Positions 25,126 to 33,435 are shown, counted from the stretch's first letter. The stretch: DNA of 64,000 bases from Chloroflexota bacterium (GCA_029561345.1 JAKQJC010000034.1:62001-126000), one strand, 5' to 3'. A program made the numbers and translations. The notes: generated from the sequence alone by a model not told the origin.

Positions 25126-25593
25126 ATGATCGTGACATTGGCACAACCTGAAGATATTCCGGCCTGGCTTGAGCTGGCCAGGGAAGTGGAACCGCTATTC
25201 GGCCCGATGGTGGATGACCCGGGGTTTCTCCGCGCACTGCAGAAGAACATTGAGCGCGGATCTGCTTTTTGCGTACGCCAGGGAGATGGCCCACCGGGAA
25301 CTGCTCTGCTGGGCGGAATGCTCTTTTCGGCCAGGCCGCCAGTCTATACCATCGGATGGCTGGCGGTCACGCGAGCCATCCGCCGTCAGGGAATTGGCGA
25401 TCAGTTAATGGCTTTTGCCATGAGAGGCATCGCTACGCCCGCCGAGATGGTGTTGACCACGTTTGGCGAGGATTGCGTTGAGGGCCGGCCGGCGCGGCGG
25501 TTTTATGAGCGCTGGGGCTTTGCAGCGGCTGAAATGGTGCCGGATGGCCCGGATGGCGCAACAAGGCAGGTGTTCAGGCGCAGGTTTGAATGA
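25126..25593 (+). CDS. GNAT N-acetyltransferase
   Basis: A 155-residue acetyltransferase: IVTLAQPEDIPAWLELAREVEPLFG at the start, YTIGWLAVTRAIRRQGIGDQLMAF with the acetyl-CoA loop at about 85-91, and PARRFYERWGFAAAEM near the end. The ribosome binding site is poor (AAGGAAG about 16 bp upstream), so it may be translated by coupling with the upstream gene 13 bp away. Substrate unknown. Confidence 0.8.
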   Translation: MIVTLAQPEDIPAWLELAREVEPLFGPMVDDPGFLRALQKNIERGSAFCVRQGDGPPGTALLGGMLFSARPPVYTIGWLAVTRAIRRQGIGDQLMAFAMRGIATPAEMVLTTFGEDCVEGRPARRFYERWGFAAAEMVPDGPDGATRQVFRRRFE

Positions 25594-25629
25594 TCCGAAG
25601 CGGGGTGGTCTTTTTTTTTGAGGTGAGTT

Positions 25630-26478
25630 ATGTCTGTCATTGAAAACAAAAATCACCGCAGAGTCGTCTGGATTGTGCTGGGAGGTCTCTTATTCCTGAG
25701 GCTACCCTTCCTGGCGGGCATCCGCTGTTTTGCCAACCCCGTCTGGCTGGTGCCGGTTTTTGATATTTCGACATATTTGCTGACCGCGTTTCTGATCTGG
25801 TGGGAAAGGGACCGGCTGGCTGATTATCATATTGATATGCTCTCGCTGGGCATCATCATCTTTTTCAAGCCTTTGCAAACGCTTTTGGCTGCGCAAATGA
25901 TGGATTGGGATGCCATGGCGTTTCCCAAACTGCCTGCCCTGGCGCTGTGGGTGATTGCGGGGGGCCTCTTGCTGGCCCTTGTATTGAGCCGCCCCAAATG
26001 GCCGCCCCTGACCTGGGGCAGCCTGGGTTGGGTGGGCATTGGCCTTCTGGCAGGCCTGGTGATGGTATTGATCGATGCGATGCCCACTGCCATCATGGTC
26101 AAACAGATGTATGGTGAAGCAGTGCAAAAACCGGATATTCAGATGATGCTGCGTGAAGCGCTGCCAAATTTCTTTTATATGGTGGGTTTTGCCGGGGTGA
26201 CGGAAGAACCGCTGTTCAGGGGCTTCTTGTGGGGCTGCCTGCGCAAGGCGGGCTGGCGGGATCTATGGATTTTCCTTTTGCAGGCCGGCCTGTTCACACT
26301 GGGCCATATTTATTACCTGTTTTCCATGCCGCTGATGTTTTTCATTGTGGTCCCGGTTGGTGCGCTGGGTATGGGCCTGCTGGCCTGGCGTTCCAAAACT
26401 CTGGCGGCGCCCCTGGCTGCCCATGGGGTTGGAAATGCGTTGGGGCTGGTGACGGGGATGATTTTCGCTTCGTTGTAA
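25630..26478 (+). CDS. CPBP-family intramembrane metalloprotease (Abi/CAAX type)
   Basis: A 282-residue polytopic membrane protein with seven or eight hydrophobic helices. The conserved residues of the CPBP/Rce1-like family are present: Glu192-Glu193 and Arg197 in TEEPLFRGF, His226 in TLGHIYYL, and His265 with Asn269 in HGVGNALG. Members process prenylated or peptide substrates or protect against bacteriocins. GAGGTGAG lies before the ATG. A HIT gene starts 30 bp after it. Confidence 0.85.
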   Translation: MSVIENKNHRRVVWIVLGGLLFLRLPFLAGIRCFANPVWLVPVFDISTYLLTAFLIWWERDRLADYHIDMLSLGIIIFFKPLQTLLAAQMMDWDAMAFPKLPALALWVIAGGLLLALVLSRPKWPPLTWGSLGWVGIGLLAGLVMVLIDAMPTAIMVKQMYGEAVQKPDIQMMLREALPNFFYMVGFAGVTEEPLFRGFLWGCLRKAGWRDLWIFLLQAGLFTLGHIYYLFSMPLMFFIVVPVGALGMGLLAWRSKTLAAPLAAHGVGNALGLVTGMIFASL

Positions 26479-26508
26479 CGGTTTGACGCAGTACGAAGGA
26501 GCAGGTGA

Positions 26509-26943
26509 ATGAAGGAATGCATTTTCTGCAAAATCGCCGCCGGGCAAAGCCCCGCCAGCGTTTTCTATGAGGATGAAAAGGGGATGGGATTTATGACGCT
26601 GGGACCGGTTACCACAGGCCATGCCATGGTGATCCCCCGCCAGCATGCGGCAAACCTGGCAGAACTGGATGAAGAAACCGGCCGCCACCTTTGGACGGTG
26701 ACGCAGCGCACGGCGGCAGCTCTCCGGGAATCGGGAGTGAAGTGCGAAGGGGTCAACCTGTTTCTGGCGGATGGTGAGGCTGCCTTTCACGAGGTGTTTC
26801 ATCTGCACATGCACATTTTTCCGTGTTACCGGGGCGATTCGTTCAAATTGGTGGCCGATTGGACGGTCAAGCCGCCGCGGGAAGAACTGGACCAGGTGGC
26901 CCGGCAAATCAAACTGGCCTATGACCGCCTGTGGAAGGATTGA
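26509..26943 (+). CDS. HIT family protein
   Basis: A 144-residue histidine-triad protein. The zinc-type N-terminal CIFCKIAAGQSPASVFYEDE and the catalytic HEVFHLHMHIFP (H-x-H-x-H) are visible at about 2-22 and 93-104. HIT proteins hydrolyse or transfer nucleotidyl groups from nucleotides or dinucleoside polyphosphates; the physiological substrate here is unknown. GGAGCAGG precedes the ATG. Confidence 0.92.
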   Translation: MKECIFCKIAAGQSPASVFYEDEKGMGFMTLGPVTTGHAMVIPRQHAANLAELDEETGRHLWTVTQRTAAALRESGVKCEGVNLFLADGEAAFHEVFHLHMHIFPCYRGDSFKLVADWTVKPPREELDQVARQIKLAYDRLWKD

Positions 26944-27002
26944 AAGGCTGATACAGGGGGTGAAGACGGTCTGGAAGGAATGGTTGGTCTTTGAGGTAAA
27001 AA

Positions 27003-28088
27003 ATGACTGCACAATTGCTTAATGAAGTTGATCTTGTTCATAAACTGCAACAGAGAGTGAAGGAGGCTTATGTTTTCCCGGATGTGGCAGAGGAAATCTG
27101 CCGCAGGCTGCAGAGCCACCTTGAAAGCGGCGATTACGCAGACATGCCGGATGGTGAAACCCTGGCTCTGGCGCTGACCTATCATTTGCAGGAAGTGAAC
27201 CATGATGAACACCTGTGGGTGAGATATCATCAGGAATCGCTGCCGGAGGATGATGGGGCGCTGCGCATGAATTCGGAATGGCAGGAAGAGCAGCGATTGG
27301 AAGCCGGGCTGGATAATTTCGGCTTCCACAAAGTGGAACGGCTGCCGGGAAATATTGGTTACCTGGACATCCGGTATTTTCACCAGCCGGCCTGGGGGGG
27401 TGAAACCGCCACCGCCGCGATGACCTTTCTGGCGCGGACAGATGCGTTGATCATCGATTTACGAAAATGTCCCAGCGGGTATCCAGGCATGGTCGCTCTG
27501 GTGGCCACCTACCTTTTCGATGAAGATCCCGTGCACCTGAGCAGCATCTACTGGCGGGATGATGATTTCACCCGGCAGTACTGGACTTTGCCTTATGCCC
27601 CTGGCCGGCGGTACGGCGATAAACCCATTTATGTGCTGACCAGCCGGGGCACTTTTTCAGCGGGTGAGGAATTTGCCGCCATTTTGCAGGCGCGCAAAAA
27701 AGCCACTGTCATCGGCGATAAGACAGACGGTGGATTCCATCCGGGGACCTCCTACCGGCTGGATCCGCATTTTGAGCTGTTTATTCCCATTGGCCGGGCT
27801 TTCAGCCCGCTGACCGGCAAGGATCTGGAGGGGATTGGGGTGATTCCGGATATCGCTGTGCCGCAGGAGCAGGCGTTTCAGGCAGCCTATCACCGCGCGC
27901 TGCACCAGGTGATTGCAGACCTGGCTGGTGCAGGTTCTGGACCGCACGGCGCACTGCTGAAAGAGGCTCAAACGGCGTTGAAAGAACTTGAGGCAGGCCA
28001 GAAAATCTGTCAGAAATGCGGTTACACCAACCCGGTCTACCGCTCCAGATGCAAGAATTGCGACGAGCCGCTGAATGAAGTGGGATGA
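27003..28088 (+). CDS. S41-family peptidase-like protein with a C-terminal zinc ribbon
   Basis: A 361-residue cytoplasmic protein without a signal peptide. An N-terminal helical domain (about 8-75) of the S41/IRBP type is followed by the S41 core (NIGYLDIRYFHQPAWGG, ALIIDLRKCPSGYPGMVALVA, VLTSRGTFSAGEEFAA with Ser219 as nucleophile, IGDKTDGGFHPG, and LEGIGVIPDI). The last ~25 residues (KICQKCGYTNPVYRSRCKNCDEP) form a zinc ribbon. This fusion and the absence of export signals are unusual for S41 proteins, which normally act in the envelope. GAGGT precedes the ATG. Confidence 0.82.
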   Translation: MTAQLLNEVDLVHKLQQRVKEAYVFPDVAEEICRRLQSHLESGDYADMPDGETLALALTYHLQEVNHDEHLWVRYHQESLPEDDGALRMNSEWQEEQRLEAGLDNFGFHKVERLPGNIGYLDIRYFHQPAWGGETATAAMTFLARTDALIIDLRKCPSGYPGMVALVATYLFDEDPVHLSSIYWRDDDFTRQYWTLPYAPGRRYGDKPIYVLTSRGTFSAGEEFAAILQARKKATVIGDKTDGGFHPGTSYRLDPHFELFIPIGRAFSPLTGKDLEGIGVIPDIAVPQEQAFQAAYHRALHQVIADLAGAGSGPHGALLKEAQTALKELEAGQKICQKCGYTNPVYRSRCKNCDEPLNEVG

Positions 28089-28139
28089 ATCCATCTTCAG
28101 AAATTATATTTACCCCTCTTTAGAAAGGAGTCAAACAAC

Positions 28140-28556
28140 ATGAATGAACCATTTCAATTCGAAAAAATGGAAAATCCCGAATGGGAACTGATTGGCGGCG
28201 GAATCCATGACTTCAACACGCAGCAGGCCGGCAATGATTCAGGAAAAACATTGTGTTTTGTGGTGCGCAACCCTGAGGGTCAGATGATTGGCGGGGTGAT
28301 CGGCGAAACCTATTGGAACTGGCTGTATATCAGCCTGATGTGGATCAAGGAAGAATACCGCGGCCAGGGTCTGGGCCAGCGCCTTTTGGCTCTGGCGGAA
28401 GAAGAAGGGCAGAAACGCGGCGCAGAACATGCCTATCTGGATACCTTAAGCTTTCAGGCGCCGGAATTTTACAAGAAATATGGCTGGCGGGTGTTTGGTG
28501 AATTACCCAACTTTCCAGGCCCGCATACCCGTTATTTTATGATCAAAGATTTTTAA
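28140..28556 (+). CDS. GNAT N-acetyltransferase
   Basis: A 138-residue acetyltransferase: WLYISLMWIKEEYRGQGLGQRLLALAEEEG carries the acetyl-CoA loop (about 60-85), and YLDTLSFQAPEFYKKYGWRVFGEL is the typical C-terminal half. AAAGGAG lies 8 bp before the ATG. Substrate unknown. It is followed by a weak terminator hairpin. Confidence 0.85.
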   Translation: MNEPFQFEKMENPEWELIGGGIHDFNTQQAGNDSGKTLCFVVRNPEGQMIGGVIGETYWNWLYISLMWIKEEYRGQGLGQRLLALAEEEGQKRGAEHAYLDTLSFQAPEFYKKYGWRVFGELPNFPGPHTRYFMIKDF

Positions 28557-28557
28557 G

Positions 28558-28594
28558 GGCCGGCGCGGTTTCAGCCCGGATCCGGCCATTATTT
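28558..28594 (+). terminator. Terminator-like hairpin after the GNAT gene at 28140
   Basis: GGCCGG (28558-28563) pairs with CCGGCC (28582-28587), followed by ATTATTTTG. The stem is short, the loop long. Confidence 0.4.
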
Positions 28595-28615
28595 TGACTC
28601 AGTTGAGGATGACGC

Positions 28616-29137
28616 ATGACAAACACGCGTAAAATAACCGTGTCACTTCCTCTGGCGCTGGCCGGAAAGGCAGATGAGCTGGCAGAGCGGCTTCACATTT
28701 CGCGGAGCCGGGTGGTTGAGCTGGCGCTGGAGCATTGGTTGAGCGAAGATGCCGGGGAGACTGCAACAGCCTGCCAGGAAAAACCGGCCATCCACCAGGG
28801 GGATGTATTCTGGGTGCCGCTGGCAGGAGTGGACGAAGTGGAGACAGAGATCATGCATCCGCAGGTGGTGGTGCAGGATGATGTTTTGAATCACAGCCGC
28901 ATACAAACGGTGGTGGTCTGCGGGTTGACGTCAAATGTCCAGCGGACGAAGGCGCCGGGAAATGTGCTGCTGGAAGCCGGGGAAGCAGGTCTGCCCCGGC
29001 CGAGCGTGGTGGTGGTTTCACAGCTTGCAACGGTGGATAAATCCAGCCTGGGTGAGTATATCGGAACGCTTTCCCATGAACGAATGCGTCAAATAATGCA
29101 GGGCATGCGATTTTTACAGCGGATGGCGGGCAGGTGA
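28616..29137 (+). CDS. RHH antitoxin domain fused to a MazF/PemK-type toxin domain
   Basis: A 173-residue two-domain protein. The first ~45 residues are a ribbon-helix-helix domain (KITVSLPLALAGKADELAERL, then HISRSRVVELALEHWL), the DNA-binding part of CopG-type antitoxins. Residues about 58-170 are a MazF/PemK fold: GDVFWVPLAGVDE, HPQVVVQDDVLNHSR, VVVCGLTSNVQRTKAPGNVLL and VVSQLATVDKSSLGEYIG. MazF toxins are sequence-specific mRNA endonucleases. No separate antitoxin gene is adjacent. Fusion could tame the toxin or turn it into a regulator. GAGGATG precedes the ATG. Confidence 0.85.
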   Translation: MTNTRKITVSLPLALAGKADELAERLHISRSRVVELALEHWLSEDAGETATACQEKPAIHQGDVFWVPLAGVDEVETEIMHPQVVVQDDVLNHSRIQTVVVCGLTSNVQRTKAPGNVLLEAGEAGLPRPSVVVVSQLATVDKSSLGEYIGTLSHERMRQIMQGMRFLQRMAGR

Positions 29138-29160
29138 TGCAAAGATAATTTTCGGAAAAA

Positions 29161-29189
29161 TGGCCAATTATTAAAAACTATCATATAAT
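29161..29189 (+). promoter_or_regulatory. Promoter for the membrane protein at 29311
   Basis: TGGCCA (29161-29166) and a perfect TATAAT (29184-29189) are 17 bp apart. The predicted leader is about 115 nt. Confidence 0.5.
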
Positions 29190-29310
29190 GGGGTGGATAT
29201 TAATCTCAACCCGTTGGAAAAAACTGGATATGGGATGCAGTAAGCCATTTCCGGCTCTGGTCATGAAAACCGGAAATGGAAACGATTTATTCAACAGGAG
29301 TTATTCAACA

Positions 29311-29805
29311 ATGGAAGATTTGAATTCACCATCCACCTCTACCACGCCCTCCGGAACGGCTGGCGTAGCCGTGGCTGCGGCGCCCTTTGAACAGGTTGAT
29401 AACAGCCAAAATCTGTTTTTAGGCGCCATCGGCGGGCTGATAGGCGGCCTCATCGGCGCTGTTATTTGGGCGCTGATCACCTATTTCACCGATTACCAGA
29501 TTGGCTGGATGGCCATTGGGGTTGGCATGCTGGTGGGATTCGGTGTCCGGCTTTTGGGCAGGGGGCATGGGATCGTTTTTGGCCTGATTGGCGGTTTAAT
29601 CGCGCTGGTCAGCGTGGTTCTTGGAAATTTCCTGGCCTGTATGGGGTTTTTATCCAAAGAATTGGGCATGGGATTGGTAGAAATGTTCCTGAATTTTGAT
29701 TATTCGCTGACTTTTGAACTGCTGAAAGTTACCTTTTCTCCGATCGACATCCTGTTCTATGCGATAGCCGTTTATGCAGGATTTAAAGCCGCTGCTTCAA
29801 AATGA
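29311..29805 (+). CDS. Small glycine-rich membrane protein, hypothetical
   Basis: A 164-residue membrane protein. A soluble Ser/Thr-rich start (to about 33) is followed by three or four hydrophobic helices with glycine-rich patches (GAIGGLIGGLIGAVIWALI, IGVGMLVGFGVRLLG, IVFGLIGGLIALVSVVLGNFLA) and a C-terminal DILFYAIAVYAGFKAA. No family recognised. The ATG at 29311 has CAGGAG 9 bp before it; an earlier in-frame ATG at 29188 lies at the promoter and is not a start. Confidence 0.55.
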   Translation: MEDLNSPSTSTTPSGTAGVAVAAAPFEQVDNSQNLFLGAIGGLIGGLIGAVIWALITYFTDYQIGWMAIGVGMLVGFGVRLLGRGHGIVFGLIGGLIALVSVVLGNFLACMGFLSKELGMGLVEMFLNFDYSLTFELLKVTFSPIDILFYAIAVYAGFKAAASK

Positions 29806-29850
29806 TGGTTGGCGCCCCAGATGAACTCTGGAAAGCGCTGTTGAAGAATT

Positions 29851-29905
29851 GTAACTGCCCGGGATTTGTAAAATCAGCCAGATAACCGGCATCCCGGGCA
29901 GTTAC
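29851..29905. repeat. Perfect 15-bp inverted repeat with a 25-bp spacer
   Basis: GTAACTGCCCGGGAT (29851-29865) and its exact complement (29891-29905) flank 25 bp. The gap 29806-30043 has no gene. The repeat could be a terminator without a T-tract, a small mobile palindromic element, or a protein-binding site. Confidence 0.75.
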
Positions 29906-29953
29906 CAATCTTTAAGGGGGTGTCTGCAATCTCAGCCGTTTTCGATGTGACGG

Positions 29954-29982
29954 TTGAACTCCATCTGTTGATTCTGTACAAT
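29954..29982 (+). promoter_or_regulatory. Promoter for the beta-helix protein
   Basis: TTGAAC (29954-29959) and TACAAT (29977-29982) are 17 bp apart, leaving a leader of about 55 nt. A 5-codon mini-ORF at 30025-30042 (MWRKG), preceded by GGGAGG, ends 1 bp before the gene start. Confidence 0.55.
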
Positions 29983-30043
29983 ACAATTAACCTGGCTCAA
30001 TATCGCAGCCGGGAGGTTCCGCGCATGTGGAGAAAAGGATGAC

Positions 30044-31471
30044 ATGATGAGACCAACCAGAGTCTGGATGGGTTTATTAATGTACCTGGTGGCGGCAATC
30101 CATTGCAGCACCCTTTTTGATCCGGGTAATTTCCGGGTTCAGGCCGCCGCGCAGGGGAATGTGTATTATGTGGCCTTGAATGGAGATGACGCCAACCCCG
30201 GCACGCTGGATCAGCCCTGGCGCACCATTCAGAAGGCCGCCAGCAGCCTCTCTGCTGGCGATACCGTGTATATCCGCGCCGGCACGTATGCTGAACGGGT
30301 GCTGCCGCAGGTCTCTGGCAGCGAGGGATACCCGATCACTTACGCGGCTTATCCGGGCGAGACGGCGATTCTGGATGGAACGGGCATCACCCTGCCTGAT
30401 GACCTGGCGGGATTGTTTGAGATCACCAGCCAGAGCTATATCCGGGTGGTGGGGCTGCGGGTGGTGAATGCTGGGCCAAACGGCAACAATGCCGGAATTT
30501 TGGTGATGGATTCGGGATATATCACCATCGAGAATAACAACACATATAACACCCATTCCTCAGGAATTGGGATATGGGGCAGCCACCATGTGGCAGTGGC
30601 GGGAAACCGCATTGACGAAGCCGGCGGCGGCGGGATGCAGGAATGTCTCACTGTGGCTGGCACCGATGCTTTTGAAGTGCATCATAATGAGGTGCTCAAC
30701 TGTCATAAAGAGGGGATCGATGCCAAGGACGGCGCTTCGAATGGGAAAATCTATCACAATGAGGTTTACTTGACCCAGAGGGTGGGCATTTATGTGGATG
30801 CCTGGGATAAACACACCTATAACATCGACGTGTATCAGAATGTGGTTCATGATATTGTGAATAATGACGGTTTTGCCCTGGCCTCGGAAATGGGAGGGCT
30901 GCTGGAGAATATCCATGTGTATAACAATCTGGCTTATCATAACCGTTATGTGGGGCTGACCATTGCCAACTATGGCCCAGGGGGTGCAGAGGGCTATCCG
31001 ATGAAAGATATTTATGTGGTCAACAACACTTTTTATAACAATGGCTGGGAAACCTGGGGCGGCGGCATTGCCCTGAATAATATCGATGGAGAAAACCTGG
31101 TCATTCGCAATAACATTCTCAGCCAAAATCTCTACTTTCAACTGGCGCTGGGCCCGGAGGTGCCCACACAAACCTGTACATTGGACCACAATCTGATTGA
31201 CGGTTTTCGGGGAACGGAAGGCGAGATCTACGGCATGGATGCAGTGATTGGTGACGCGCGCTTTATGAATGCTTCCGGGAACAACCTGCATTTGGGGGCT
31301 GATTCGCCGGCCATCGATGCGGGGGCTGCATCCGGGGCGCCGGTTGTGGATTTTGATGGGTTACCCCGCCCGCTGGATGGAGATGGCGACAGCCTGGCGC
31401 TGGTGGACCTGGGGGCTTTTGAAAAGCCATTTTATTCTGAGCAGGTCTATCTGCCGCTGGTATTGAAATAG
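30044..31471 (+). CDS. Secreted right-handed parallel beta-helix protein
   Basis: A 475-residue extracellular protein. After a signal peptide (cleavage around residue 35) there is a DUF1565-type start (YYVALNGDDANPGTLDQPWRTIQKAASSLSAGDTVYIRAGTY), then repeated right-handed beta-helix coils (SYIRVVGLRVVNA, GYITIENNNTYNTHSSGIGIWGS, HHNEVLNCHKEGIDAKDG, HNEVYLTQRVGIYV, ENIHVYNNLAYHNRYVGLTI). Proteins of this fold include polysaccharide lyases, epimerases and adhesins; catalytic residues are not identifiable. The C-terminus ends in VYLPLVLK, a short hydrophobic tail seen in many secreted Chloroflexota proteins from memory. Confidence 0.88.
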   Translation: MMRPTRVWMGLLMYLVAAIHCSTLFDPGNFRVQAAAQGNVYYVALNGDDANPGTLDQPWRTIQKAASSLSAGDTVYIRAGTYAERVLPQVSGSEGYPITYAAYPGETAILDGTGITLPDDLAGLFEITSQSYIRVVGLRVVNAGPNGNNAGILVMDSGYITIENNNTYNTHSSGIGIWGSHHVAVAGNRIDEAGGGGMQECLTVAGTDAFEVHHNEVLNCHKEGIDAKDGASNGKIYHNEVYLTQRVGIYVDAWDKHTYNIDVYQNVVHDIVNNDGFALASEMGGLLENIHVYNNLAYHNRYVGLTIANYGPGGAEGYPMKDIYVVNNTFYNNGWETWGGGIALNNIDGENLVIRNNILSQNLYFQLALGPEVPTQTCTLDHNLIDGFRGTEGEIYGMDAVIGDARFMNASGNNLHLGADSPAIDAGAASGAPVVDFDGLPRPLDGDGDSLALVDLGAFEKPFYSEQVYLPLVLK

Positions 31472-31483
31472 CGGCGGATATAT

Positions 31484-31512
31484 TTGACCAAAGACCGGGT
31501 TTCCGGTAGAAT
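31484..31512 (+). promoter_or_regulatory. Promoter for the gene at 31572
   Basis: TTGACC (31484-31489) and TAGAAT (31507-31512) are exactly 17 bp apart. The predicted start of transcription near 31519 argues against the TTG codon at 31518 as the translation start. Confidence 0.6.
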
Positions 31513-31571
31513 TATTCTTGTTTCCCATAGATTTTATCGTAAATGCGCTGTTGAGAGGAATTTCCGGTTTG

Positions 31572-32003
31572 ATGATGGGCGGAAATATCACTGAAGATGA
31601 ATTGATCGCATTTTTAAAGGCCATTGAAAAGGGGGTAATCTTGCTGACCCCGCAGGAAGATCCGCAGCAGGTTTACGCTGGCAATGTGACCTACCTGGCC
31701 AGCAACGGCTGGCGCATGGTTGTGTTTAATGATGCCAATGAATGGGATTATATTGACCAGGTGACAACCCCGGATCAGCGGGTATTGGCTTTTGAAGAGA
31801 TCGAGGCCATGCCGGAGGCCGGTCAGTACCGGCCGGACGCTGCGGCGGCCTGGGCGTGCTACGGCATACCTGGGTACATGAAATTCAAGTGTAAAAAATG
31901 CGGCGCAGCCTTGCCCCTGCAGGCGCGCATCCTGCCCTTTCTTTGCCACAAATGCCGGCCCGGAACAGGGAGCGGCTCTGAGAAGGTGAACCATGAGCGA
32001 TGA
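31572..32003 (+). CDS. Hypothetical protein with a C-terminal zinc ribbon
   Basis: A 143-residue protein of unknown function. A soluble N-terminal part (NITEDELIAFLKAIEKGVILLT, VTYLASNGWRMVVFNDANEWDYID) is followed by a four-Cys zinc ribbon (KFKCKKCGAALPLQ ... LPFLCHKCRPG). A longer frame from a TTG at 31518 is open, but that codon coincides with the predicted transcript start, so I prefer the ATG at 31572; the GAGAGGA site is 12 bp upstream, so the start is uncertain. Its end overlaps the next gene by 11 bp. Confidence 0.5.
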   Translation: MMGGNITEDELIAFLKAIEKGVILLTPQEDPQQVYAGNVTYLASNGWRMVVFNDANEWDYIDQVTTPDQRVLAFEEIEAMPEAGQYRPDAAAAWACYGIPGYMKFKCKKCGAALPLQARILPFLCHKCRPGTGSGSEKVNHER

Positions 32004-32565
32004 CCATTACTACCCGGAATGGCTGGGGCAAAAACTGGTGGCAGAAGATTTTCCATGGCATGAAGGGCAAAGCATCAGCCTGCCGGCTTTTCTATCCCGC
32101 TACCCGGTGCATGATTCCCCCTGGATCGGTTATTGGACCGGGTCTCAATCCACCGTCATTGTCCTGCGCTGGGATACCTGTTGGTGCAGCGACCGGGTTC
32201 CTTTCCCTGGCAGCCAGGTGGCAGAATGGCCGATTTTACTGATCAACTTCAGTCAGGTATATCAATTTATGACGGTTTGCCGGCTGTGGGAAGAGGATTT
32301 TGAGCTGGGGGAGGTGATCGAGTCGGCAGAATCGCGCCATCTCGACCCTGTTGAGCGGGAGGCGCTGCTGGCGGCTTCATTGGGACTGCCATTTTTGCCG
32401 GATGGCTGCCGGGAGGCTTACCTGGATAACATGCTTCATTACTCCGTGTTCAATGGCGTGTACCGAAAGCAGTTTCACATTTTGCACAGCGGTGAGACAA
32501 GCGTGCTTTGCCTCAACCGGGCTGGAGAAATTCTCGCTATTCCGGGGTTGGAGGGAGAAGGATGA
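31993..32565 (+). CDS. Hypothetical protein, 190 aa
   Basis: A soluble protein rich in aromatic residues (YYPEWLGQKLVAEDFPWHEGQ, WIGYWTGSQSTVIVLRWDTCWCSD) with a helical second half (ESRHLDPVEREALLAASLGLPFLPDGCREAYLDN). Unrecognised. It overlaps the upstream gene by 11 bp and the downstream GNAT gene by 4 bp (ATGA), so the three are probably one operon. AAGGTGA precedes the ATG. Confidence 0.55.
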   Translation: MSDDHYYPEWLGQKLVAEDFPWHEGQSISLPAFLSRYPVHDSPWIGYWTGSQSTVIVLRWDTCWCSDRVPFPGSQVAEWPILLINFSQVYQFMTVCRLWEEDFELGEVIESAESRHLDPVEREALLAASLGLPFLPDGCREAYLDNMLHYSVFNGVYRKQFHILHSGETSVLCLNRAGEILAIPGLEGEG

Positions 32566-33008
32566 TTCATCTCGAACCGGTAACCCAGAAGAATTATCGT
32601 GAATGCCTGAGGCTGAAGGTCGCCGAATCACAGGCGCGTTTTGTGGCTTCGAATGCCAAATCGCTGGCCGAGGCGTATGTGTTTTACGACACCTCGCGGC
32701 CGTATGTGATTTATGCGGACGAGGTGATGGTGGGTTTCGTGCTGCTGCGCGACCTGGATCACCTGCAAAGTTACTATCTTTCGCAATTCATGATTGACGA
32801 GCGATACCAACGCAAAGGCTACGGCCGCGAAGCGATGCAGGTGCTGCTGGAGATGCTGAACGAGGAAAGGCATTATCCCAGAGTATCCCTGTGTTATGTC
32901 GAAGGCAGTGATGGCGCCAAAGCGCTTTATGAAGGCCTGGGTTTCCAGCCTACCGGTGAGGTGGACGAAAACGAGGTTCTGATGGAAAAGGTGATAGAGG
33001 ATATTTAA
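32562..33008 (+). CDS. GNAT N-acetyltransferase (spermine/spermidine-type)
   Basis: A 148-residue acetyltransferase: IHLEPVTQKNYRECLRLKV, YYLSQFMIDERYQRKGYGREAMQVLLEML (acetyl-CoA loop about 80-95) and SLCYVEGSDGAKALYEGLGFQPTGEVDENEVLM; the last block resembles BltD/PaiA-type polyamine or general acetyltransferases. ATGA overlap with the upstream gene and GGAGGGAGAAGG directly before it fix the start at 32562. It is the third gene of a likely operon from 31572. Confidence 0.82.
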   Translation: MIHLEPVTQKNYRECLRLKVAESQARFVASNAKSLAEAYVFYDTSRPYVIYADEVMVGFVLLRDLDHLQSYYLSQFMIDERYQRKGYGREAMQVLLEMLNEERHYPRVSLCYVEGSDGAKALYEGLGFQPTGEVDENEVLMEKVIEDI

Positions 33009-33027
33009 GAATTGGTTAGAGGTAGAC

Positions 33028-33435
33028 TTGAACGCCGCCATCAATAAATTGGAATCCAAACCCCCGGCTTTTTATAACTGTCACACACTGGTTGAGATCC
33101 TGACTTATATGGCAAAACTCTCACCGGATGATGTCCGGCAAATCAGCTGCGCCGCAGCCTGGGGGATGGTTCTGGCAGCCCGGAACCACGCACAAACTGA
33201 CGCATCCTTCCATGCGCTGGAGGACCTGATGATGGAACTTGAGGCAGCCAAGAAGCAACTGGATGACTGCCGGCCGGAGCTGTCTGGGGTGGCGGAGGTT
33301 ACGGGACAGATTTTGACGGCTGTCCGGGAACGCGTGGCCAATGGAACCGTTCCACCCGTGGAATGGCCAGGAATAGACGAGATGAAAGCTTTTGTTTTGG
33401 ATCAGGCGCAGTACACCCTGACCGGAGAAAGGTGA
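33028..33435 (+). CDS. Hypothetical helical protein, 135 aa
   Basis: A mostly helical soluble protein (FYNCHTLVEILTYMAKLSPDDVRQISCAAAWGMVLAARNHA, then LMMELEAAKKQLDDCRPELSGVAEVTGQILTAVRERVANG). No family recognised. The TTG start at 33028 has AGAGG 6 bp upstream. It follows the GNAT gene by 19 bp and precedes an SRPBCC gene by 7 bp, so it may extend the operon. Confidence 0.5.
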   Translation: MNAAINKLESKPPAFYNCHTLVEILTYMAKLSPDDVRQISCAAAWGMVLAARNHAQTDASFHALEDLMMELEAAKKQLDDCRPELSGVAEVTGQILTAVRERVANGTVPPVEWPGIDEMKAFVLDQAQYTLTGER

